Below, one piece after another: positions 29,301 to 64,000 of a DNA stretch of 64,000 nucleotides. How positions within the stretch are numbered: the stretch's first letter is position 1; each line of letters starts with the position of its first letter. The DNA is from Umezawaea endophytica (lineage in GTDB: Bacteria; Actinomycetota; Actinomycetes; Mycobacteriales; Pseudonocardiaceae): positions 303,156-367,155 of the forward strand of contig NZ_JANYMP010000009.1 of NCBI RefSeq assembly GCF_025061645.1, given 5' to 3'. The notes beneath the pieces are model-generated. The model was not told where the DNA came from, ran no database searches, and saw only the letters and a program-made list of their open reading frames with translations. The position numbers and the translations under genes are program-made.

Positions 29301-32300
29301 CGGTTCCGGTGCCCGCTGGGTCGAGCTGCCCACCTACGCGTTCCAGCGCGAGCGCTTCTGGCCGCAGCCCGCGCAGGGCTGGGCCGACGTGTCCGCGATC
29401 GGTCTGCGGGACGTCGACCACCCGATGCTCGGCGCGGCCCTGTCGCTGGCCGACGGTGATGGCTTGGTCCTGACCGGTCGCCTGTCGACCGCCGCGCAGC
29501 CGTGGCTGGCGGACCACGTCGTCCTCGGCTCGATCCTGGTGCCCGGCACCGCGTTCGTGGAGCTGGCGCTGCACGCGGGGGAGCAGGTCGGCCTCGACCT
29601 CCTCGAAGAGCTGACCCTCGAAGCCCCGCTCGCCATCCCGGAGCACGGTGACGTGGCGCTCCAGCTCACGGTCGCCGCCGAGGACAACGGCCGCCGCGCG
29701 CTCCAGGTGCACTCCAGCGTCGCCGACGGCCCGTGGACCCGGCACGCCAGCGGTTCCCTCGCCACCGGCACGGGTGTCCGGAACGGCCTGACCGAATGGC
29801 CGCCCGCGAACGCGGAGGCCGTCGACCTCACCGGTTTCTACGACGCGCTGGCCGAGTCGGGCTACGGCTACGGCCCGGCGTTCCAGGGCCTCAAGTCCGC
29901 CTGGGTGCGCGACGACGAGGTGTTCGTCGAGGTGGAGGTGGCCGACGCCAAGGGCTTCGGCATCCACCCGGCGCTGCTGGACTCCGCCCTGCACGCCGCT
30001 GGTCTCGGCGGTCTGCTGCCCGACACCGACGTGGTGCGCATCCCGTTCGCCTGGACCGACGTTTCCCTGACCGCGGTAGGCGCCAACGCCCTGCGGGTGA
30101 GGCTGTCGCGCGGCAAGCACGACGGCATCACCCTCGACGTGGCCGACCTGACCGGTGCTCCGGTCGCACGGGTCGAGTCGCTGGTGCTGCGCCAGGTCTC
30201 GGCCGACCAGGTCGCGGTCAAGTCCACCACCGACTCGCTGTTCAAGGTCGACTGGGTCACCGTTCCCACCACCGACGCGACGGTGTCGTTCACCGAGCTG
30301 GACGGCGACCTCGCCGCCCTCGTCGACGTGCCGGACGCGGTACTGGTGTCCCCGGCCGACGCGTCGGAAGCACTCACCCTCGCCCAGACCTGGCTCGCCG
30401 ACGACCGGTTCGCCGAGTCGACGCTGGCGTTCGTCACCAGGGGTGCCGTGTCGACGGCGGGCGAGGACGTCACGGACCTGGCCGCGGCCGGGATCTGGGG
30501 CCTCATCCGCTCGGCGCAGACCGAGCACCCCGAGCGGTTCGCGCTGCTCGACCTCGACGGTCAGGAGGCTTCTCACGGTGTGCTGTCCCACGCGCTGGTT
30601 CCGGGGGCCCCTCAACTGGCACTCCGCGACGGCGAGGCCCGCGCGCCGCGTCTGGGGCGCGTGGCTCCGGCCGTGGGGGCAGCGCCCGCGCTCGACCCGA
30701 CCGGCACGGTACTGATCACCGGCGCCACCGGGGCGCTCGGCGGCCTGGTCGCCAAGCACCTGGTGACCCAGTACGACGTCACGAACCTGCTGCTGGTCAG
30801 CAGGCGCGGCGAGGACGCCCCCGGCACCACTGAACTGGCCACCGAACTCGCCGGACTCGGCGCCGTGGCCACGTTCGCCGCGTGCGACGTGTCCGACCGC
30901 GACGCACTGGAGCGGCTGCTCGCCGGGATCCCGGCCGAGCGCCCGCTGACCGGTGTCGTGCACACCGCCGGTGTGCTGGACGACGGCACGTTCGAGGCGC
31001 AGACCCCGGACAGGATCGCCGCCGTCGCCTCGCCGAAGGCCGACGCCGCCCGCCACCTGCACGAGCTGGTCGGCGACGTGGAGATGTTCGTCCTGTTCTC
31101 CTCGCTGTCCGGCACCTACGGCACGGCGGGCCAGTCGAACTACGCCGCCGCCAACGCCTACCTGGACGGTCTGGCGCACCACCGCCGCGCACAGGGCCTC
31201 GCCGCCACCTCGCTGGCGTGGGGCCTGTGGCAGACCGACACCGGCATGGGCACCGACTCCGACCGCGCCGCCCGCGGTGGCATCGGCACGCTGTCCGCCG
31301 TGGACGGTCTGGCCCTGTTCGACGCCGCGCTGCTCAGCGGTGAGGCCCACCTGGTGCCGGTGCACCTGGACCTGGCGGTCCTGCGCACCCACCCGGTGAT
31401 CCCGTCGATCCTGCACGGCCTGGTCCGCCCGGCCCGCAGGGCGGTCCGCGCCGCCGACACCGCGTCCCGCCTCGGCCTGGCCGACCTGGTCGGCCCGGAG
31501 CGGCACCGCGCGGTGCTGGACCTGGTCCGCACGCAGGTCGCCGCCGTCCTCGGCTACGACTCGCCGGACGCCGTCCACGCCGGGCGCGCGTTCAAGGAAC
31601 TGGGTTTCGACTCGCTCACCGCGGTCGAACTCCGCAACGGCCTCAACGCCGTCACGGGGATGCGCCTGCCCGCCACGCTGGTCTTCGACTACCCGAACGC
31701 CGGAGCGCTGGCCGACCACCTGGTCGAGGAGCTGTTCGGCGCGGTCGAGGCACCGGCCGCGGAGGTCCGCGCGGCGAAGGTCGCCGACGACGAGCCGATC
31801 GCCATCGTGTCGATGTCCTGCCGCTACCCCGGTGGCATCCGCACCCCCGAACAGCTCTGGGACCTGGTGGTCGCGGGGAACGACGGCATCTCGCCGTTCC
31901 CGACCGACCGCGGCTGGGACCTGGAGAACCTCTTCGACTCCAACCCCGAGACCCCCGGCACGACCTACGCCCGCGAAGGCGGCTTCCTGCACGACGCCGC
32001 GCAGTTCGACCCGGCGTTCTTCGGCATGGGGCCGCGCGAGGCGCTCGCCACCGACCCGCAGCAGCGCCTGCTGCTGGAGACCTCGTGGGAGACGTTCGAG
32101 CGCGCGGGCATCGACCCGACGTCCGTTCGCGGCAGCAAGACCGGTGTGTTCGCGGGCGTCATGTACTACGACTACGCCTCCCGGCTCACGCTGATCCCGG
32201 AGGAGGTCGAGGGTTTCGTCGGCACCGGCAACTCCGCCAGCGTCATCTCCGGCCGCGTCGCCTACACGTTCGGGCTCGAAGGCCCGGCCGTCACGGTCGA

Positions 32301-35300
32301 CACCGCGTGCTCGTCCTCGTTGGTGGCGCTGCACCTCGCGGTCCAGGCACTGCGCTCGGGTGAGTGCGACCTGGCGCTGGCCGGTGGTGTCACGGTGATG
32401 CCTTCGCCCGGCACGTTCACCTCCTTCAGCCGTCAGCGCGGCCTCGCCGAGGACGGCCGGATCAAGTCGTTCGCGGCCGGTGCCGACGGCACGGCGTGGG
32501 GCGAGGGCGTCGGCCTGCTGCTCGTCGAGCGGCTGTCCGACGCGCGCCGCAACGGTCACCCGGTGCTCGCCATCGTGCGCGGCACGGCGGTCAACCAGGA
32601 CGGCGCGTCGAACGGCCTGACCGCCCCGAACGGGCCGTCGCAGCAGCGGGTCATCAAGCAGGCCCTCGCGAACGCCCGCCTCGGTGCCGACCAGATCGAC
32701 GTGGTCGAGGCGCACGGCACCGGCACCACCCTCGGCGACCCGATCGAGGCCCAGGCCCTGCTGGCCACCTACGGTCAGGAGCGCGCGGGCGACGAGCCGC
32801 TGTGGCTCGGCTCGATCAAGTCCAACATCGGCCATACGCAGGCCGCCGCGGGTGTCGCGGGTGTCATCAAGATGGTGCAGGCCATGCGGTACGGCGTGCT
32901 GCCGAAGACGCTCAACGTCGACGCCCCGTCCCCGCACATCGACTGGAGCGCGGGCGAGGTCGAACTGCTGACCGAGGCGCGCGAGTGGCCGTCGACGGGC
33001 CGCCCGCGTCGAGCGGCGATCTCGTCGTTCGGCATCTCGGGCACCAACGCCCACACGATCATCGAGCAGGCGCCGGAAGCCGTCACGGTGGCAGAACCGA
33101 CGATCACCGAACAGGTCGTCCCGGTGCTGCTGTCGGCTCGCGGCGAGGAAGCGCTGAAGGCGCAGGCCGTTCAGCTCCACGCCCACCTCGCGGCGCACCC
33201 GGAGTTGGACCTGGTCGAGGCGGCGGGCACGCTCGCCACCCACCGCGCCGCACTGGAGCACCGCGCGGCGTTCGTGGCCGAGTCCCGCACCGAACTGCTG
33301 GGCAAGCTGGCCGCGTTCGACGCGATCTCCGGTGGCACGGAGGGTTCCGGCAAGACGGCCTTCCTGTTCACCGGCCAGGGTTCGCAGCGGCTCGGCATGG
33401 GCCGCGAGCTGCACGAGGCCTTCCCGGTGTACGCCAAGGCGTTCGACGAGGTGTGCGAGAAGTTCGACGCCCCGGTCTGCGAGACGGTGTTCGGCGACGA
33501 CGCCGACGCCCTCGACCAGACCGGCCTGACGCAGCCCGCGCTGTTCGCCGTCGAGGTCGCGCTGTACCGGCTCCTGGAGGCCTGGGGCGTGCACGCCGAC
33601 TACCTGGCGGGCCACTCCATCGGCGAACTCGCCGCAGCCCACGTTGCGGGTGTGCTCTCGCTGGACGACGCCACCACGCTGGTCGGCGCTCGCGGTCGCC
33701 TCATGCAGGCCCTGCCGACCGGCGGCCTGATGATCTCCATCCGCGCGGCCGAGTCGGACGTCCTGCCGCTGCTGACCGACGGCGTTTCGATCGCCGCGAT
33801 CAACGGGCCGCGCTCGGTGGTCATCGCCGGTGACGAGGACGCTGTCCTCGCGGTCGCAGGCGAGCTGTCGACGCGGGGCTTCAAGACCAAGCGCCTCAAG
33901 GTGTCCCACGCGTTCCACTCGCCGCTGATGGACCCGATGCTGGACGAGTTCCGCACGGTCGCCGAAAGCCTGACCTACTCCACGCCGCGCGTCCCGATGC
34001 TGGGTGACGTGACCGACCCGGAGTACTGGGTCCGGCACGTCCGCGACGCGGTCCGCTTCGCCGACTCGCTGACCGAGCTGACCCGCCTGGGTGTCTCCAC
34101 GTTCCTGGAGGTCGGCCCCGACGGTGTCCTCACGGCGATGGCCGCCGAAGCCGACGTGACCGCCGTTCCGGTGCTGCGCAAGGACCGGGCCGAGGTCGCC
34201 GCGCTGACCACCGCGCTGAGCGAGCTGCACGTCCACGGCGTCGACGTCGACTGGCGGGCCTTCTTCGCCGGTCGCGCCACGCGCCAGGTCGAGCTGCCCA
34301 CCTACGCGTTCCAGACGTCGCGGTACTGGCTGGAGGACGCGGCCACGATGGTCGACGTCTCCTCGGCCGGGTTGTCCTCCGCCGACCACCCGCTGCTCGG
34401 CGCCGCCGTGCCGCTGGCCGACGCGGACGGCTTCCTGTTCACCGGCAGGCTCTCCCTGGAGACCCACCCGTGGCTGGCCGAGCACGAGGTCCACGACGTG
34501 GTCCTGCTGCCCGGCACGGCCTTCGTGGAACTCGCCCTCCGGGCCGGTGACCAGGTCGGCTGCGGCGCTATCGACGAGTTGACCCTCCAGTCGCCGCTGG
34601 TCCTGCCGAAGACCGGCTCCGTCCAGCTCCAGGCCGTGGTCGGCGCTCCCGACGCGTCCGGCGCCCGCCCGTTCGCCCTGCACAGCAGGACGGGCGACGA
34701 GCTGTGGACGCGGCACGCCACCGGTTCGCTGGTGGAGTCGGACGTTCCTTCCTTCGACCTGGCGCAGTGGCCGCCGACGGGTGCCGAGAAGATCGACGTG
34801 GACGGTGTCTACGACGGCTTCGCGGTCGCCGGATTCGGCTACGGGCCGCTGTTCCAGGGGCTCCAAGGGGCCTGGAAGCTCGGTGACGATGTCTACGCCG
34901 AGGTTGCTCTCCCGACTGACACCGACACGAGCGAGTACGGCGTCCACCCGGCGCTGCTCGACTCCGCGCTGCACGCCATCGGCGCGGGCGGCCTGGCCTC
35001 CGGTGACGGCCTCCTGCCGTTCGCCTGGAGCGGGGTCCGGCTGTACTCGACCGGCGCGAAGTCGTTGCGGGTCAAGCTCTCCGCGACGGGCGAGTCGGTG
35101 GCGATCCAGCTCGCCGACGCCACCGGAGCCCCGGTGGCGTCGGTGGAGTCCCTCGCGCTGCGGGCCATCTCGGCCGACCAGCTCGCGGGCGCTCCGACCC
35201 ACGTCGAGTCGCTGTACCGGGTCGAGTGGACCTCGGTCACGCCCGGCACGCCGCCCACCGGCGTCACCTACGCGGTGCTCGGCGAGGACGAGCTGAAGGT

Positions 35301-37038
35301 GGGCGCGGGTCTCGAGTCCGCCGGGGTGAAACTGGTGGGGGAGAACGCCGACGTGGTGTTCGCGTCCTTCGTCGCCACCCAGGACACCTCGGTCCGCTCG
35401 GCCACGACCGGCGTGCTCGACCTGCTCCGCACCTGGCTCGCCGACACCGCCAACGACGACCGCCACCTGGTGCTGGTCACCCGCAACGCGGTCGCCGTCG
35501 GGGCCGACGACGACGTGCTCGACCTCGCCAACGCCGCCGCCCGCGGCCTGGTCCGCTCGGCCCAGGCCGAGAACCCCGGCCGGTTCGTGCTCGTGGACCT
35601 GGACGAGGAGGACAGGTCGTACCTGGCGCTGACCGCCGCGCTCGCCGCCGGTGAGCCGGAGTTGGCACTGCGCGACGGGACCGCGTTCGCGCCCCGGCTC
35701 GCCAGAGCCGGACTGGCCGTCGACCCGGCGGCGCTGGACGTCAACGGCACCGTGCTGGTCACGGGCGCCACCGGCACCCTCGGCGGCCTGGTCGCCGAGC
35801 ACCTGGTGGTGGAGCACGGCATCCGGAACCTCGTCCTCACCAGCAGGCGCGGCCTCGCCGCTCCCGGCGCGGCGGACCTGCGCGACCGGCTCGTCGCCCG
35901 CGGGGCCTCGGTCGACTTCGTCGCCTGCGACGTCGCCGACCGCGACGCCGTGACCGCGCTGCTGGCCGGTGTTCCCGCCGAGCACCCGCTGACCGCCGTC
36001 GTGCACACCGCCGGTGTGCTGGACGACGCCACGATCACCTCGCTGACCGCCGACCAGATCGACCGCGTGCTGCGGCCGAAGGTCGACGCGGCGACCACCC
36101 TGCACGAGCTGACCCGCGACCTGGACCTGGCCGCGTTCGTCCTCTTCTCCTCCACCGGCGGCGTCTTCGGGGCGGCGGGCCAGGGCAACTACGCCGCGGC
36201 CAACGCCTACCTGGACGCGCTGGCCCAGCGCCGCAGGGCGACCGGCCTGCCCGCGACCTCGGTCGCGTGGGGCCTGTGGGTGACCGAGGACGGCATGGGC
36301 GCGGACCTCACCGAGGCCGACGTCCAGCGCATGGCACGGGCCGGTGTCGCCCCGCTCAAGCCCAGCGAGGGCCTGGAGCTGTTCGACATCGCGCTCGGCC
36401 ACGACCTCGCCGGACTGGTGCCGATCAACCTGGACCACGCGGTCCTGCGCTCACAGGCCGCCGCCGGAACCCTCGCCCCGCTGCTGCGGGGCCTGGTGAA
36501 GGCGCCGGTCCGCCGCGCCGCCGAAGCCGCCGTGGCCGAGGTGTCGTTGTCCGCCAGGCTCGCCGGACTGTCCGGAGTGGACCGCGACCGCGCGATCCTC
36601 GACCTGGTCCGGCAGCACGCGGCCACGGTGCTCGGCTACGAGTCGCACACCGCCGTCGAACCCGGCCGCGGCTTCCTGGAACTCGGCTTCGACTCCCTCA
36701 CGGCGGTGGAGTTCCGCAACCAGATCACCGCGGCGACGGGCCTGCGCCTGCCCGCCACGCTGATCTTCGACTACCCGTCACCGACGGCGCTCGCCCAGCA
36801 CCTCGGCACGATCGCGCCGATCGAGGACGCGGCGAGCACCTCCGGTGTGCACACCGAACTGGACCGACTGGCCGCCGCACTGGGCACGGCCGCACCGGAC
36901 GAGGCGGAGAAGCAGGTGATCGCGGCTCGGCTGCGCGACCTGCTCGCCGCGCTGGACGCCGGGGCGCCGCAGGACGACGACCTCGGCTCCGCCACCGCGG
37001 ACGAGTTGTTCGACCTGCTCGACAACGAGCTGTCGTGA
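17305..37038 (+). CDS. Giant modular type I PKS, four modules: KS-AT-DH-KR-ACP / KS-AT-KR-ACP / KS-AT-DH-KR-ACP / KS-AT-DH-KR-ACP
   Basis: 6577-residue multienzyme, the largest protein in the window, carrying modules m4-m7. It starts with a docking helix ([18 protein letters not shown]) and ends with the C-terminal docking helix and the acidic [12 protein letters not shown] tail. Active-site Cys residues of the four KSs: 206, 1891, 3350, 5002. AT nucleophiles: Ser649 (GHSQGE, methylmalonyl-type), 2333, 3782 and 5438 (all GHSIGE, malonyl-type). DHs are in modules 1, 3 and 4 (His956, 4071, 5727). ACP serines: 1665, 3119, 4770, 6464. The second module's KS-AT linker carries an in-frame palindromic block (23737-23785) absent from the other linkers of this protein. 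The gap to the next gene is 38 bases with no hairpin, consistent with an operon. Confidence 0.97.
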   Translation: MANEDKVLAYLRKVTSELDDAKRKLRELDREGQEPIAIVGMGCRFPGGVSSPDELWRFVESGGDAIGGMPGDRGWELNLDDDPEAAGSAYVADGGFLHDAAEFDANFFGISPREALAMDPQQRVLLEASWETLEHAGIDPHTLRGSRTGVFVGAAQYQYGNAAETADAEDGVEGYLLTGNATSVASGRISYTLGLEGPAVTIDTACSSSLVALHWAIQALRSGECTLALAGGVAVMATPGMFVEFSRQRGLSTDGRCKAFSADADGTGWAEGVGMLAVEKLSDARRNGHQVLAIVRGSAINQDGASNGLSAPNGLAQERVIAQALASGKLSPSDVDAVEAHGTGTKLGDPIEAQALLAAYGQDRETPLLLGSFKSNIGHAQAAAGVAGVIKMVMAIRNGVVPKTLHADNPTPHVDWASGAVELVTETTPWPSVDRPRRAAVSSFGISGTNAHTILEQAPDSVDETERVSLPAVPLLLSAKTPDALRAQAARLVALIDGDVDLTDVAYSLATKRSRFDHAAVLVGEDRAELVAGLRAFAEDGPVTDLVRGASDVRGKTAFVFPGQGSQWVGMAGDLLDASPVFAARIAECEQALSAHVDWSLTAVLRAEEGAASLDRVDVVQPALFSVMVSLAALWQSYGIKPDAVIGHSQGEIAAACVAGALSLEDAALVVALRGKALIALAGKSGMASVGLPLDTLRERIADVAGVTIATINGPRSVTLSGEPEVLDRLVAELEAEGVRARRIRVDYASHSPVVEIIRDEVLAALAPITPRATTIPMFSSVTGELVDGGELNAEYWYGNARGTVVFGPTVETMIGQGFRAFVEVSPHPVLTMPVQDMLDNADATGLALGSLRRDHGGQRRFLTSLAEAHVRGLAVDWTPVFAGSGARSVELPTYAFQHRRYWLIGGASSVVDVTAAGLGEADHPLLGAVVDLSDDGGVVFTGRVSVGTHPWLGDHVVSGLVFVPGTAFVDLAIRAADHVGCALLDELTVQAPLVLPEHGAVQLQVAVAEADSAGRRSFTVSARQDEGAWVRHATGTLAPTSLGDQGDLTTWPPKDAEPVALDGLYDALAAGGLHYGPVFQGLRAVWRDGDAVYAEAALPEGTDVDGFGLHPALLDASLHAIAHGEFLSSADGPWLPFSWSGVELQAAGATALRVRITRAGTDAVSLLVADGAGQPVASVESLVLRAISTDQLSAVRSTTSDSLFKLTWTPVTEGADSEAPAVVIPVRGTNDVDSVHSTAHSTLQLVQEWLGGDHEERLVLVTTNAVATAGEDVLDLAAAAARGLIRSAQSENPGRILLVDTDGLPSSESALSIALAADESEVAIRDGVVLAPRLAKAVSAGDAPVVDGAVLVTGGTGGLGALLAKHLVTAHGVRTLVLTSRRGPDADGAPALLDELAALGADARIVACDAADRDALAAVLADIRAEHRIAGVVHAAGVLDDGVLASLTPERLDAVLRPKVDAAWHLHDLTADDDLALFVSFSSAAGVLGSPGQGNYAAANAFLDALTAHRRATGLPAVSLAWGLWERASGMSGAMGSGGQERLSRGGFSALTDAEGLALFDAALTTGDDLLLPVRVTLSALKASDGSVPRLWRGLVRTTTRRKATAADEAAVAGLAGRLAALPEDERLPEVLEIVRAYVAAVLGYGSGSEVDASRAFKELGFDSLTAVEFRNQLSAATGLRLPATLVFDYPTSAVLTDFLCGELLGTVPAAEVAAKPAARKNTDEPLAIVSMACRFPGGIASPEDLWQVMTDGVDAISPFPTDRGWDLDLLRQALDSTEAGFLHNASSFDSAFFGITPREAVAMDPQQRLLLEVSYETFERAGLDPATLRGSRTGVFTGLMYHDYVNGLTTIPEEVSGYLGTGNSGSVASGRVSYTFGLEGPAVTIDTACSSSLVALHVATQSLRSGECDLALVGGVAVMATPGTFVDFASQGGMAPNGRCKPFAAAADGATWSEGIGLLLVERLSDAQRNGHQVLALVRGSAVNQDGASNGLTAPNGPSQQRVIKAALADAGLSTQDVDVVEGHGTGTKLGDPIEAQALLATYGQDRERPLLLGALKSNLGHTQAAAGVAGIIKMVLAMRHGVLPRTLHTDAPTPQVDWTAGDVELITEQIDWPTTGHPRRAGVSSFGIGGTNAHTIIEQAPEAANSGFRSSDPSRFVGVALERVSLPVTPVVLSAKSADALLGQASNLESIADSVDLTDLAFSAATTRAHLEHRAVVVATDTDDLLSGLKALAVRDTVVQGKTAILFTGQGSQRLGMGRELYNSYPVFAKAFDDVCAVLDVPVAEIVFGIDSDALNRTGNAQPALFALEVALYRLVESWGVKPDAVGGHSIGEIAAAHVAGVLSLEDAATLVSARGRLMQALPTGGAMVAIQATESEVLPLIGNDVSIAAVNGPNSVVVAGTEVAVQQVVAHFLDRKSKRLTVSHAFHSPLMDPMLDDFRAVVGTLTFTDPKIAVLGDVTDPEYWVRHVRGTVRFADTVTTLEAQGVKTFLELGPDGVLTAMAADSVEDAALVAGLRKDRPEARSIVTALATLHARGVKVDWTAFFAGTGARRVDLPTYAFQHEQYWLERPAITAEVDEVEAEFWDAVEREDLESLATSLSLGSETVGTVLPALAQWRRERRGESTVEGWRYRVEWRHTTPVAATASGRWLLVGAEDLALPGVEIVRVAASADRAALVERVEAVGEVDGVLSTCTDVAEVLALVQALGDAGISAPLWCTTRGAVTTGRADVVDHPDQATIWGLGLVAGLEHPDRWGGLIDLPETLDQRGYERVAAVLAGTEDQVALRGSGVFARRLAHGRTAEAVGGFAPRGTVLVTGGTGALGARVAHWLAEAGAEHLVLTSRRGATAPGATELAASLEATGVRVTLAACDVADRDAVAALVAEFPPNAVIHAAGAEQFTPLSEYDPADFAALLAPKVDGARNLDELVGEVDAFVLFSSIAGTWGSGGQSAYAAANAYLDALAESRRARGLTALSVAWGAWAEAGMATGDAGEQLRRRGVTAMNPDAALTALRQAIRFDDTAVAVADIDWSLFAPVFTTLRPSPLISDLPEVRAALEAAPTQDAPSASRFSALSARDRSRALLDLVRAQAAIVCGYASGDDITSTRPFRELGFDSLTAVELRNKLTAETGLSLPATLVFDYPTPAVLAEHLDSQFGGAGAALDTTTANTPLDDEPIAIVAMSCRFPGGVSSPEQLWQLVAEGRDAISPFPSDRGWDADALFDADPDSQGSSYVVEGGFLKGISQFDPAFFGISPREALAMDPQQRLLLETSWEVFERAGLDPTSLRGEQIGVFAGTANQDYSALLVAGGDNVEGYLGTGNITSVASGRVSYTFGLEGPAVTVDTACSSSLVALHLAAQALRSGECTMALAGGVTIMSTPGTFVEFSRQRGLATDGRCKAFAASADGTGWGEGVGMLLVERLSDAQRNGHQVLAVVRGSAVNQDGASNGLTAPNGPSQQRVIRQALANAGLSTSDVDVVEAHGTGTKLGDPIEAQAVLATYGQDRETPLLLGSLKSNIGHAQSAAGVGGIIKMVMAIRHGVAPKTLHVDEPSPKVDWTSGAVELLTEAREWPTTGRPRRAAVSSFGISGTNAHTIIEQAPVAEEVESGRSALPVLPLVLSAKTPEALVDQAERLLDHLDHTTADLTDTAFSAATTRAHLEHGAVVVGDQDDLVRGLTALVRGDQDASLVRGTAAEGRLAILFTGQGSQRLGMGRELYAAFPVFADAYDAVCAHFERPINDAEILTHTGTTQPALFALEVALYRLVESFGVRPDFVGGHSIGEIAAAHVAGVLTLEDAAKLVETRGRLMQALPAGGAMVALQAAEEEVLPHLDNNVSIAAINGPNSVVVAGDETAVAQVIAQFADRKSKRLTVSHAFHSPLMDPMLDEFRAVVSKLAFTEPTIAMLGDVTDPEYWVAHVREAVRFADTVTTLESRGAGTFLELGPDAVLTAMGADSVTDAVLVPALRADRPEAATLVRALGSLHALGNRVDWTAYFAGSGARWVELPTYAFQRERFWPQPAQGWADVSAIGLRDVDHPMLGAALSLADGDGLVLTGRLSTAAQPWLADHVVLGSILVPGTAFVELALHAGEQVGLDLLEELTLEAPLAIPEHGDVALQLTVAAEDNGRRALQVHSSVADGPWTRHASGSLATGTGVRNGLTEWPPANAEAVDLTGFYDALAESGYGYGPAFQGLKSAWVRDDEVFVEVEVADAKGFGIHPALLDSALHAAGLGGLLPDTDVVRIPFAWTDVSLTAVGANALRVRLSRGKHDGITLDVADLTGAPVARVESLVLRQVSADQVAVKSTTDSLFKVDWVTVPTTDATVSFTELDGDLAALVDVPDAVLVSPADASEALTLAQTWLADDRFAESTLAFVTRGAVSTAGEDVTDLAAAGIWGLIRSAQTEHPERFALLDLDGQEASHGVLSHALVPGAPQLALRDGEARAPRLGRVAPAVGAAPALDPTGTVLITGATGALGGLVAKHLVTQYDVTNLLLVSRRGEDAPGTTELATELAGLGAVATFAACDVSDRDALERLLAGIPAERPLTGVVHTAGVLDDGTFEAQTPDRIAAVASPKADAARHLHELVGDVEMFVLFSSLSGTYGTAGQSNYAAANAYLDGLAHHRRAQGLAATSLAWGLWQTDTGMGTDSDRAARGGIGTLSAVDGLALFDAALLSGEAHLVPVHLDLAVLRTHPVIPSILHGLVRPARRAVRAADTASRLGLADLVGPERHRAVLDLVRTQVAAVLGYDSPDAVHAGRAFKELGFDSLTAVELRNGLNAVTGMRLPATLVFDYPNAGALADHLVEELFGAVEAPAAEVRAAKVADDEPIAIVSMSCRYPGGIRTPEQLWDLVVAGNDGISPFPTDRGWDLENLFDSNPETPGTTYAREGGFLHDAAQFDPAFFGMGPREALATDPQQRLLLETSWETFERAGIDPTSVRGSKTGVFAGVMYYDYASRLTLIPEEVEGFVGTGNSASVISGRVAYTFGLEGPAVTVDTACSSSLVALHLAVQALRSGECDLALAGGVTVMPSPGTFTSFSRQRGLAEDGRIKSFAAGADGTAWGEGVGLLLVERLSDARRNGHPVLAIVRGTAVNQDGASNGLTAPNGPSQQRVIKQALANARLGADQIDVVEAHGTGTTLGDPIEAQALLATYGQERAGDEPLWLGSIKSNIGHTQAAAGVAGVIKMVQAMRYGVLPKTLNVDAPSPHIDWSAGEVELLTEAREWPSTGRPRRAAISSFGISGTNAHTIIEQAPEAVTVAEPTITEQVVPVLLSARGEEALKAQAVQLHAHLAAHPELDLVEAAGTLATHRAALEHRAAFVAESRTELLGKLAAFDAISGGTEGSGKTAFLFTGQGSQRLGMGRELHEAFPVYAKAFDEVCEKFDAPVCETVFGDDADALDQTGLTQPALFAVEVALYRLLEAWGVHADYLAGHSIGELAAAHVAGVLSLDDATTLVGARGRLMQALPTGGLMISIRAAESDVLPLLTDGVSIAAINGPRSVVIAGDEDAVLAVAGELSTRGFKTKRLKVSHAFHSPLMDPMLDEFRTVAESLTYSTPRVPMLGDVTDPEYWVRHVRDAVRFADSLTELTRLGVSTFLEVGPDGVLTAMAAEADVTAVPVLRKDRAEVAALTTALSELHVHGVDVDWRAFFAGRATRQVELPTYAFQTSRYWLEDAATMVDVSSAGLSSADHPLLGAAVPLADADGFLFTGRLSLETHPWLAEHEVHDVVLLPGTAFVELALRAGDQVGCGAIDELTLQSPLVLPKTGSVQLQAVVGAPDASGARPFALHSRTGDELWTRHATGSLVESDVPSFDLAQWPPTGAEKIDVDGVYDGFAVAGFGYGPLFQGLQGAWKLGDDVYAEVALPTDTDTSEYGVHPALLDSALHAIGAGGLASGDGLLPFAWSGVRLYSTGAKSLRVKLSATGESVAIQLADATGAPVASVESLALRAISADQLAGAPTHVESLYRVEWTSVTPGTPPTGVTYAVLGEDELKVGAGLESAGVKLVGENADVVFASFVATQDTSVRSATTGVLDLLRTWLADTANDDRHLVLVTRNAVAVGADDDVLDLANAAARGLVRSAQAENPGRFVLVDLDEEDRSYLALTAALAAGEPELALRDGTAFAPRLARAGLAVDPAALDVNGTVLVTGATGTLGGLVAEHLVVEHGIRNLVLTSRRGLAAPGAADLRDRLVARGASVDFVACDVADRDAVTALLAGVPAEHPLTAVVHTAGVLDDATITSLTADQIDRVLRPKVDAATTLHELTRDLDLAAFVLFSSTGGVFGAAGQGNYAAANAYLDALAQRRRATGLPATSVAWGLWVTEDGMGADLTEADVQRMARAGVAPLKPSEGLELFDIALGHDLAGLVPINLDHAVLRSQAAAGTLAPLLRGLVKAPVRRAAEAAVAEVSLSARLAGLSGVDRDRAILDLVRQHAATVLGYESHTAVEPGRGFLELGFDSLTAVEFRNQITAATGLRLPATLIFDYPSPTALAQHLGTIAPIEDAASTSGVHTELDRLAAALGTAAPDEAEKQVIAARLRDLLAALDAGAPQDDDLGSATADELFDLLDNELS
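17401..22430 (+). other. PKS module m4: KS-AT(methylmalonyl)-DH-KR-ACP
   Basis: The AT begins [15 protein letters not shown] and carries GHSQGE (Ser649, 19249-19251) and YASH (19546), the classical methylmalonyl-CoA signature; only m11 shares it here. The DH is intact: His956 in [28 protein letters not shown] (Asp1116). The KR has [16 protein letters not shown] and YAAANAFLD, so it is B-type with a full tetrad. ACP Ser1665. Expected product: an alpha-methyl, alpha,beta-unsaturated unit (methyl on C18, C18=C19), inferred to be trans from the B-type KR. Confidence 0.95.
22477..26790 (+). other. PKS module m5: KS-AT(malonyl)-KR-ACP, with linker insertion
   Basis: The KS has TACSSS (Cys1891) and NLGHTQ, but the His motif reads VEGHGTGT (Gly2025 for the usual Ala; the catalytic His is kept). 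Directly after IIEQAP the KS-AT linker carries [16 protein letters not shown], encoded by the palindromic block. The AT has GHSIGE (Ser2333) and HAFH (24586): malonyl. A dimerization element ([14 protein letters not shown]) precedes an A-type KR ([11 protein letters not shown], then AAAN, no LDD) with intact Lys, Ser, Tyr and Asn. ACP Ser3119. Expected product: beta-hydroxyacyl (C17 oxygen), the last hydroxyl before the seven DH-KR modules. Confidence 0.94.
23737..23785 (+). repeat. In-frame palindromic block, copy 1 (m5 KS-AT linker)
   Basis: The 49-nt block opens with the perfect palindrome GAAGCCGC, 5-base spacer, GCGGCTTC (23737-23757). AGAAGTTCT (23758-23766, itself palindromic around G) and a conserved tail to 23785 follow. 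It matches 43281-43329 at 44 of 49 positions by manual alignment, while the flanks diverge. It is translated in frame as [16 protein letters not shown] and lengthens the linker by about 13-16 residues compared with the other modules. A, T and rarer codons are commoner here than in neighbouring sequence. Confidence 0.85.
26833..31745 (+). other. PKS module m6: KS-AT(malonyl)-DH-KR-ACP
   Basis: First of seven consecutive KS-AT-DH-KR-ACP modules. The KS is intact (Cys3350, [14 protein letters not shown]). The AT has GHSIGE (Ser3782) and HAFH (28933): malonyl. The DH is complete: His4071 in [28 protein letters not shown] (Asp4226). The KR carries [16 protein letters not shown] and [12 protein letters not shown]-type with intact tetrad. 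ACP Ser4770. Expected product: an unsubstituted trans double bond (C14=C15). Confidence 0.95.
31789..36825 (+). other. PKS module m7: KS-AT(malonyl)-DH-KR-ACP
   Basis: The KS has TACSSS (Cys5002) and an intact His motif, but ALATDPQQR replaces the usual ALAMDPQQR (Thr4916). The AT has GHSIGE (Ser5438) and [17 protein letters not shown] replaces [11 protein letters not shown], so this AT is somewhat diverged from its malonyl siblings. The DH reads H5727-EVHDVVLL-P, with Asp for Gly, and YGPLFQGL and HPALLD (Asp5886) are kept. The KR is B-type ([19 protein letters not shown]). ACP Ser6464. The C-terminal docking segment follows. Expected product: C12=C13. Confidence 0.94.
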
Positions 37039-37061
37039 GCCACGTGACCGCCGCCAACGCC

Positions 37062-37068
37062 AGAGGAG
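37062..37068 (+). promoter_or_regulatory. Ribosome-binding site fixing a GTG start
   Basis: AGAGGAG lies eight bases before GTG at 37077. The open frame extends far upstream into the preceding gene, but only this GTG has a good ribosome-binding site and begins the conserved docking helix ([12 protein letters not shown]). It therefore decides the start of the three-module PKS gene. Confidence 0.8.
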
Positions 37069-37076
37069 ATGATCAC

Positions 37077-62767
<25,691 letters not shown>

Positions 62768-62773
62768 ACAGGG

Positions 62774-62802
62774 GGTGCGGGACGCCGACGGCGTCCCGCA
62801 CC
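62774..62802 (+). terminator. Hairpin terminator after the last PKS gene
   Basis: A 13-bp perfect stem (GGTGCGGGACGCC, loop GAC, and its complement) begins seven bases after the stop of the terminal PKS. There is no T-run. It lies between the PKS and the type II thioesterase gene, so it may separate the two transcription units or lower read-through. Confidence 0.7.
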
Positions 62803-62901
62803 ATTGTGGTGAAACCAATCCGAACGTCTCTTCCGGATGCGCCTGGAGGTTGTGCGCCCCTGGTGATTGTCGTGATGTCGTGAGAGGAACAACCAACCGC
62901 C

Positions 62902-63663
62902 ATGGCACGAGTAGTTGTCGACACCGCCCAGTGGATCCGCCGGTTCCACCCCAATCCGGACAGCGAAGTCCGCTTGGTGTGCCTTCCACACGCGGGAGGA
63001 TCGGCGAGCTTCTACTACCCGGTCTCGGAAGCGCTGAGGCCCGGAGTGGAAGTTCTGGCGGTGCAATACCCCGGACGACAGGACCGCAGAGCGGAACCTT
63101 GCATCGAGTCCGTGGAGGAACTGGCCAACCGCATCGTCCTGGCGCTGAAGCCGTGGACGACGGACAAGCCACTTGCCCTGCTGGGGCACAGCATGGGCGC
63201 CACGCTGGCGTTCGAGGTGGCGAGGGGGTTGGAGCGGTGCGGGACACCCGCTGTGGCGCTGTTCGCGTCCGGACGGCGTGCGCCGTCCCGGTACCGGGAC
63301 GACCAGGTGCACCTGCGGGATGACGACGGGATCGTGGCCGAGTTGCAGGTGTTGAGCGGGACGGATTCCCGGTTGCTGGGCAACGAGGATTTGCTGAGGC
63401 TGGTCATACCGGTCATTCGGGCTGATTACAAGGCTGTGGAGACTTATCGGTGTGAGGATGGGGCTACTGTTGGGTGCCCTGTTACGGTTTTGGTGGGGGA
63501 TAGCGATCCTAAGGCCACGATAGAGGAGGCCAGGGCTTGGTCGGAGCATACGACCGGGGGGTTTGATCTTCAGGTTTATCCTGGTGGGCATTTTTATTTG
63601 AGTGAGCACCAGGATGAGGTGACCGGGTTGATCGCTGAGCGGTTGGCGGCTTTGAGGGGTTGA
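62902..63663 (+). CDS. Type II (editing) thioesterase
   Basis: 253-residue stand-alone alpha/beta hydrolase of the size and motif pattern of PKS/NRPS type II thioesterases. In the cytosol such enzymes clear stalled or wrongly primed acyl groups from ACPs. Seen: LVCLPHAGGSASFYYP near the N-terminus, GHSMGA with Ser97, GDSDP with Asp202, and PGGHFYL with His230. The Asp-His spacing of 28 equals that of the rifamycin enzyme RifR (Asp200/His228). An in-frame TGA at 62881 excludes a longer N-terminus. The ribosome-binding site AGAGGA ends 13 bases upstream, rather far. It lies 134 bases after the PKS, behind a hairpin, so it may have its own promoter. Codon use changes in the last ~100 codons to many T- and G-ending codons and TTG leucines, unlike the rest of the window. 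Confidence 0.96.
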   Translation: MARVVVDTAQWIRRFHPNPDSEVRLVCLPHAGGSASFYYPVSEALRPGVEVLAVQYPGRQDRRAEPCIESVEELANRIVLALKPWTTDKPLALLGHSMGATLAFEVARGLERCGTPAVALFASGRRAPSRYRDDQVHLRDDDGIVAELQVLSGTDSRLLGNEDLLRLVIPVIRADYKAVETYRCEDGATVGCPVTVLVGDSDPKATIEEARAWSEHTTGGFDLQVYPGGHFYLSEHQDEVTGLIAERLAALRG

Positions 63664-64000
63664 GGTTTTCCTGCTTGGGTGACCCGCTTCGACGCTTGAG
63701 TTGACGCACGCAACTGACCCGGCACAGACCTCCCCCGCCGCCCCGATCCCCAGCGCCCTTCGTGCTTTTCAAGCTTTGTCAAGGCATCTTTCCCGCCTTG
63801 ACAAAGCTTGAAAAGCATTGAAATAATTGCGTGAGAGGGGTGGTGGGGGAACCACCGTGGGTGCGCGTGGGTTGAGGTGGTCCCAAGCTGAGGCTTCTGC
63901 TTCCAGCCGGGCTGGGTTGCGTACCGGAGATCCAGCGAGGATGTGGCCGATTTGACTTGGGGCCCCTAGATTTGCCCCTTCGTCGGACCAAAACGGCGGG
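63664..64000. other. Non-coding 3' flank of the cluster segment
   Basis: 337 bases with no convincing gene. It holds the 23-bp inverted repeat (63763-63817), a small GGTGGT/ACCACC hairpin (63839-63856) and a weak GGGGC/GCCCC hairpin (63959-63978). Short open frames on the minus strand lack typical actinomycete codon bias, good ribosome-binding sites and recognisable motifs. Composition is lower in GC than the PKS genes. Confidence 0.6.
63763..63817. terminator. Perfect 23-bp inverted repeat, probable bidirectional terminator
   Basis: The left arm (63763-63785) and right arm (63795-63817) are exact reverse complements around a 9-base loop (ATCTTTCCC). The arms are rich in A and T, unlike the surrounding DNA. 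The position, 100 bases after the last gene, fits a strong terminator working in both directions. The right arm contains TTGACA (63798-63803), with AATAAT 18 bases downstream, so a promoter role cannot be excluded. Confidence 0.75.

Noticed and set aside
36267..37076. Upstream extension of the three-module PKS frame
   Set aside because: The frame is open only because it overlaps the previous PKS in another frame. The GTG at 37077 has a good ribosome-binding site and starts the conserved docking helix.
63779..63991. 70-codon minus-strand open frame in the 3' flank (also 63509-63772 and 63594-63818)
   Set aside because: No recognisable motif, poor codon bias, no clear ribosome-binding site, and overlap with the inverted repeat or the thioesterase gene.
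63664..64000. tRNA or attachment site at the cluster edge
   Set aside because: No cloverleaf, no T-loop consensus and no direct repeat of a tRNA end was seen.

Overview
This window is part of a large modular type I polyketide synthase (PKS) locus. The DNA is very GC-rich, with codons that almost always end in G or C. The proteins carry coiled-coil docking tails that begin with a MANED-type motif, and genes start at GTG as well as ATG. Together these point to a filamentous actinomycete. The genus cannot be read from the sequence; a Pseudonocardiales-type organism is only a guess.

All supported genes are on the + strand. Positions 2-10738 hold the 3' part of a PKS gene whose 5' end lies outside the window: the tail of one module (here m0), then two complete KS-AT-KR-ACP modules (m1, m2). 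A 250-base gap follows, containing a perfect GC-rich hairpin and a possible promoter. Next come four PKS genes, tightly packed after the first: 10989-17261 (one fully reducing module, m3), 17305-37038 (four modules, m4-m7), 37077-52010 (three modules, m8-m10) and 52007-62767 (two modules, m11-m12, plus a terminal thioesterase). A separate type II thioesterase gene (62902-63663) follows behind another hairpin. The last 337 bases appear non-coding and contain a perfect 23-bp inverted repeat. No regulator, transporter, starter-unit or tailoring gene is visible, so these must lie outside the window or be absent.

Read colinearly (an inference), the line uses malonyl-CoA at every visible AT except m4 and m11, which carry methylmalonyl signatures. 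The early modules (m0-m2) are ketoreductase-only, though the m1 KR looks damaged. m3 gives a fully reduced unit, m4 a methyl-branched alkene and m5 a hydroxyl. The last seven modules (m6-m12) are all KS-AT-DH-KR-ACP with B-type KR motifs. If all are active, the chain reaches the thioesterase as a 2,4,6,8,10,12,14-heptaenoyl thioester with a methyl at C4, a methyl-branched C18=C19 alkene and oxygens near C17, C23, C25 and C27. That suggests a polyene macrolactone or linear polyene acid with the conjugated segment attached directly to the carboxyl. I cannot match it with confidence to a named compound.

The oddest local feature is a 49-nt block built around a perfect 8-bp palindrome. It is inserted in frame at the same place in the KS-AT linkers of m5 and m9 and in no other visible module.
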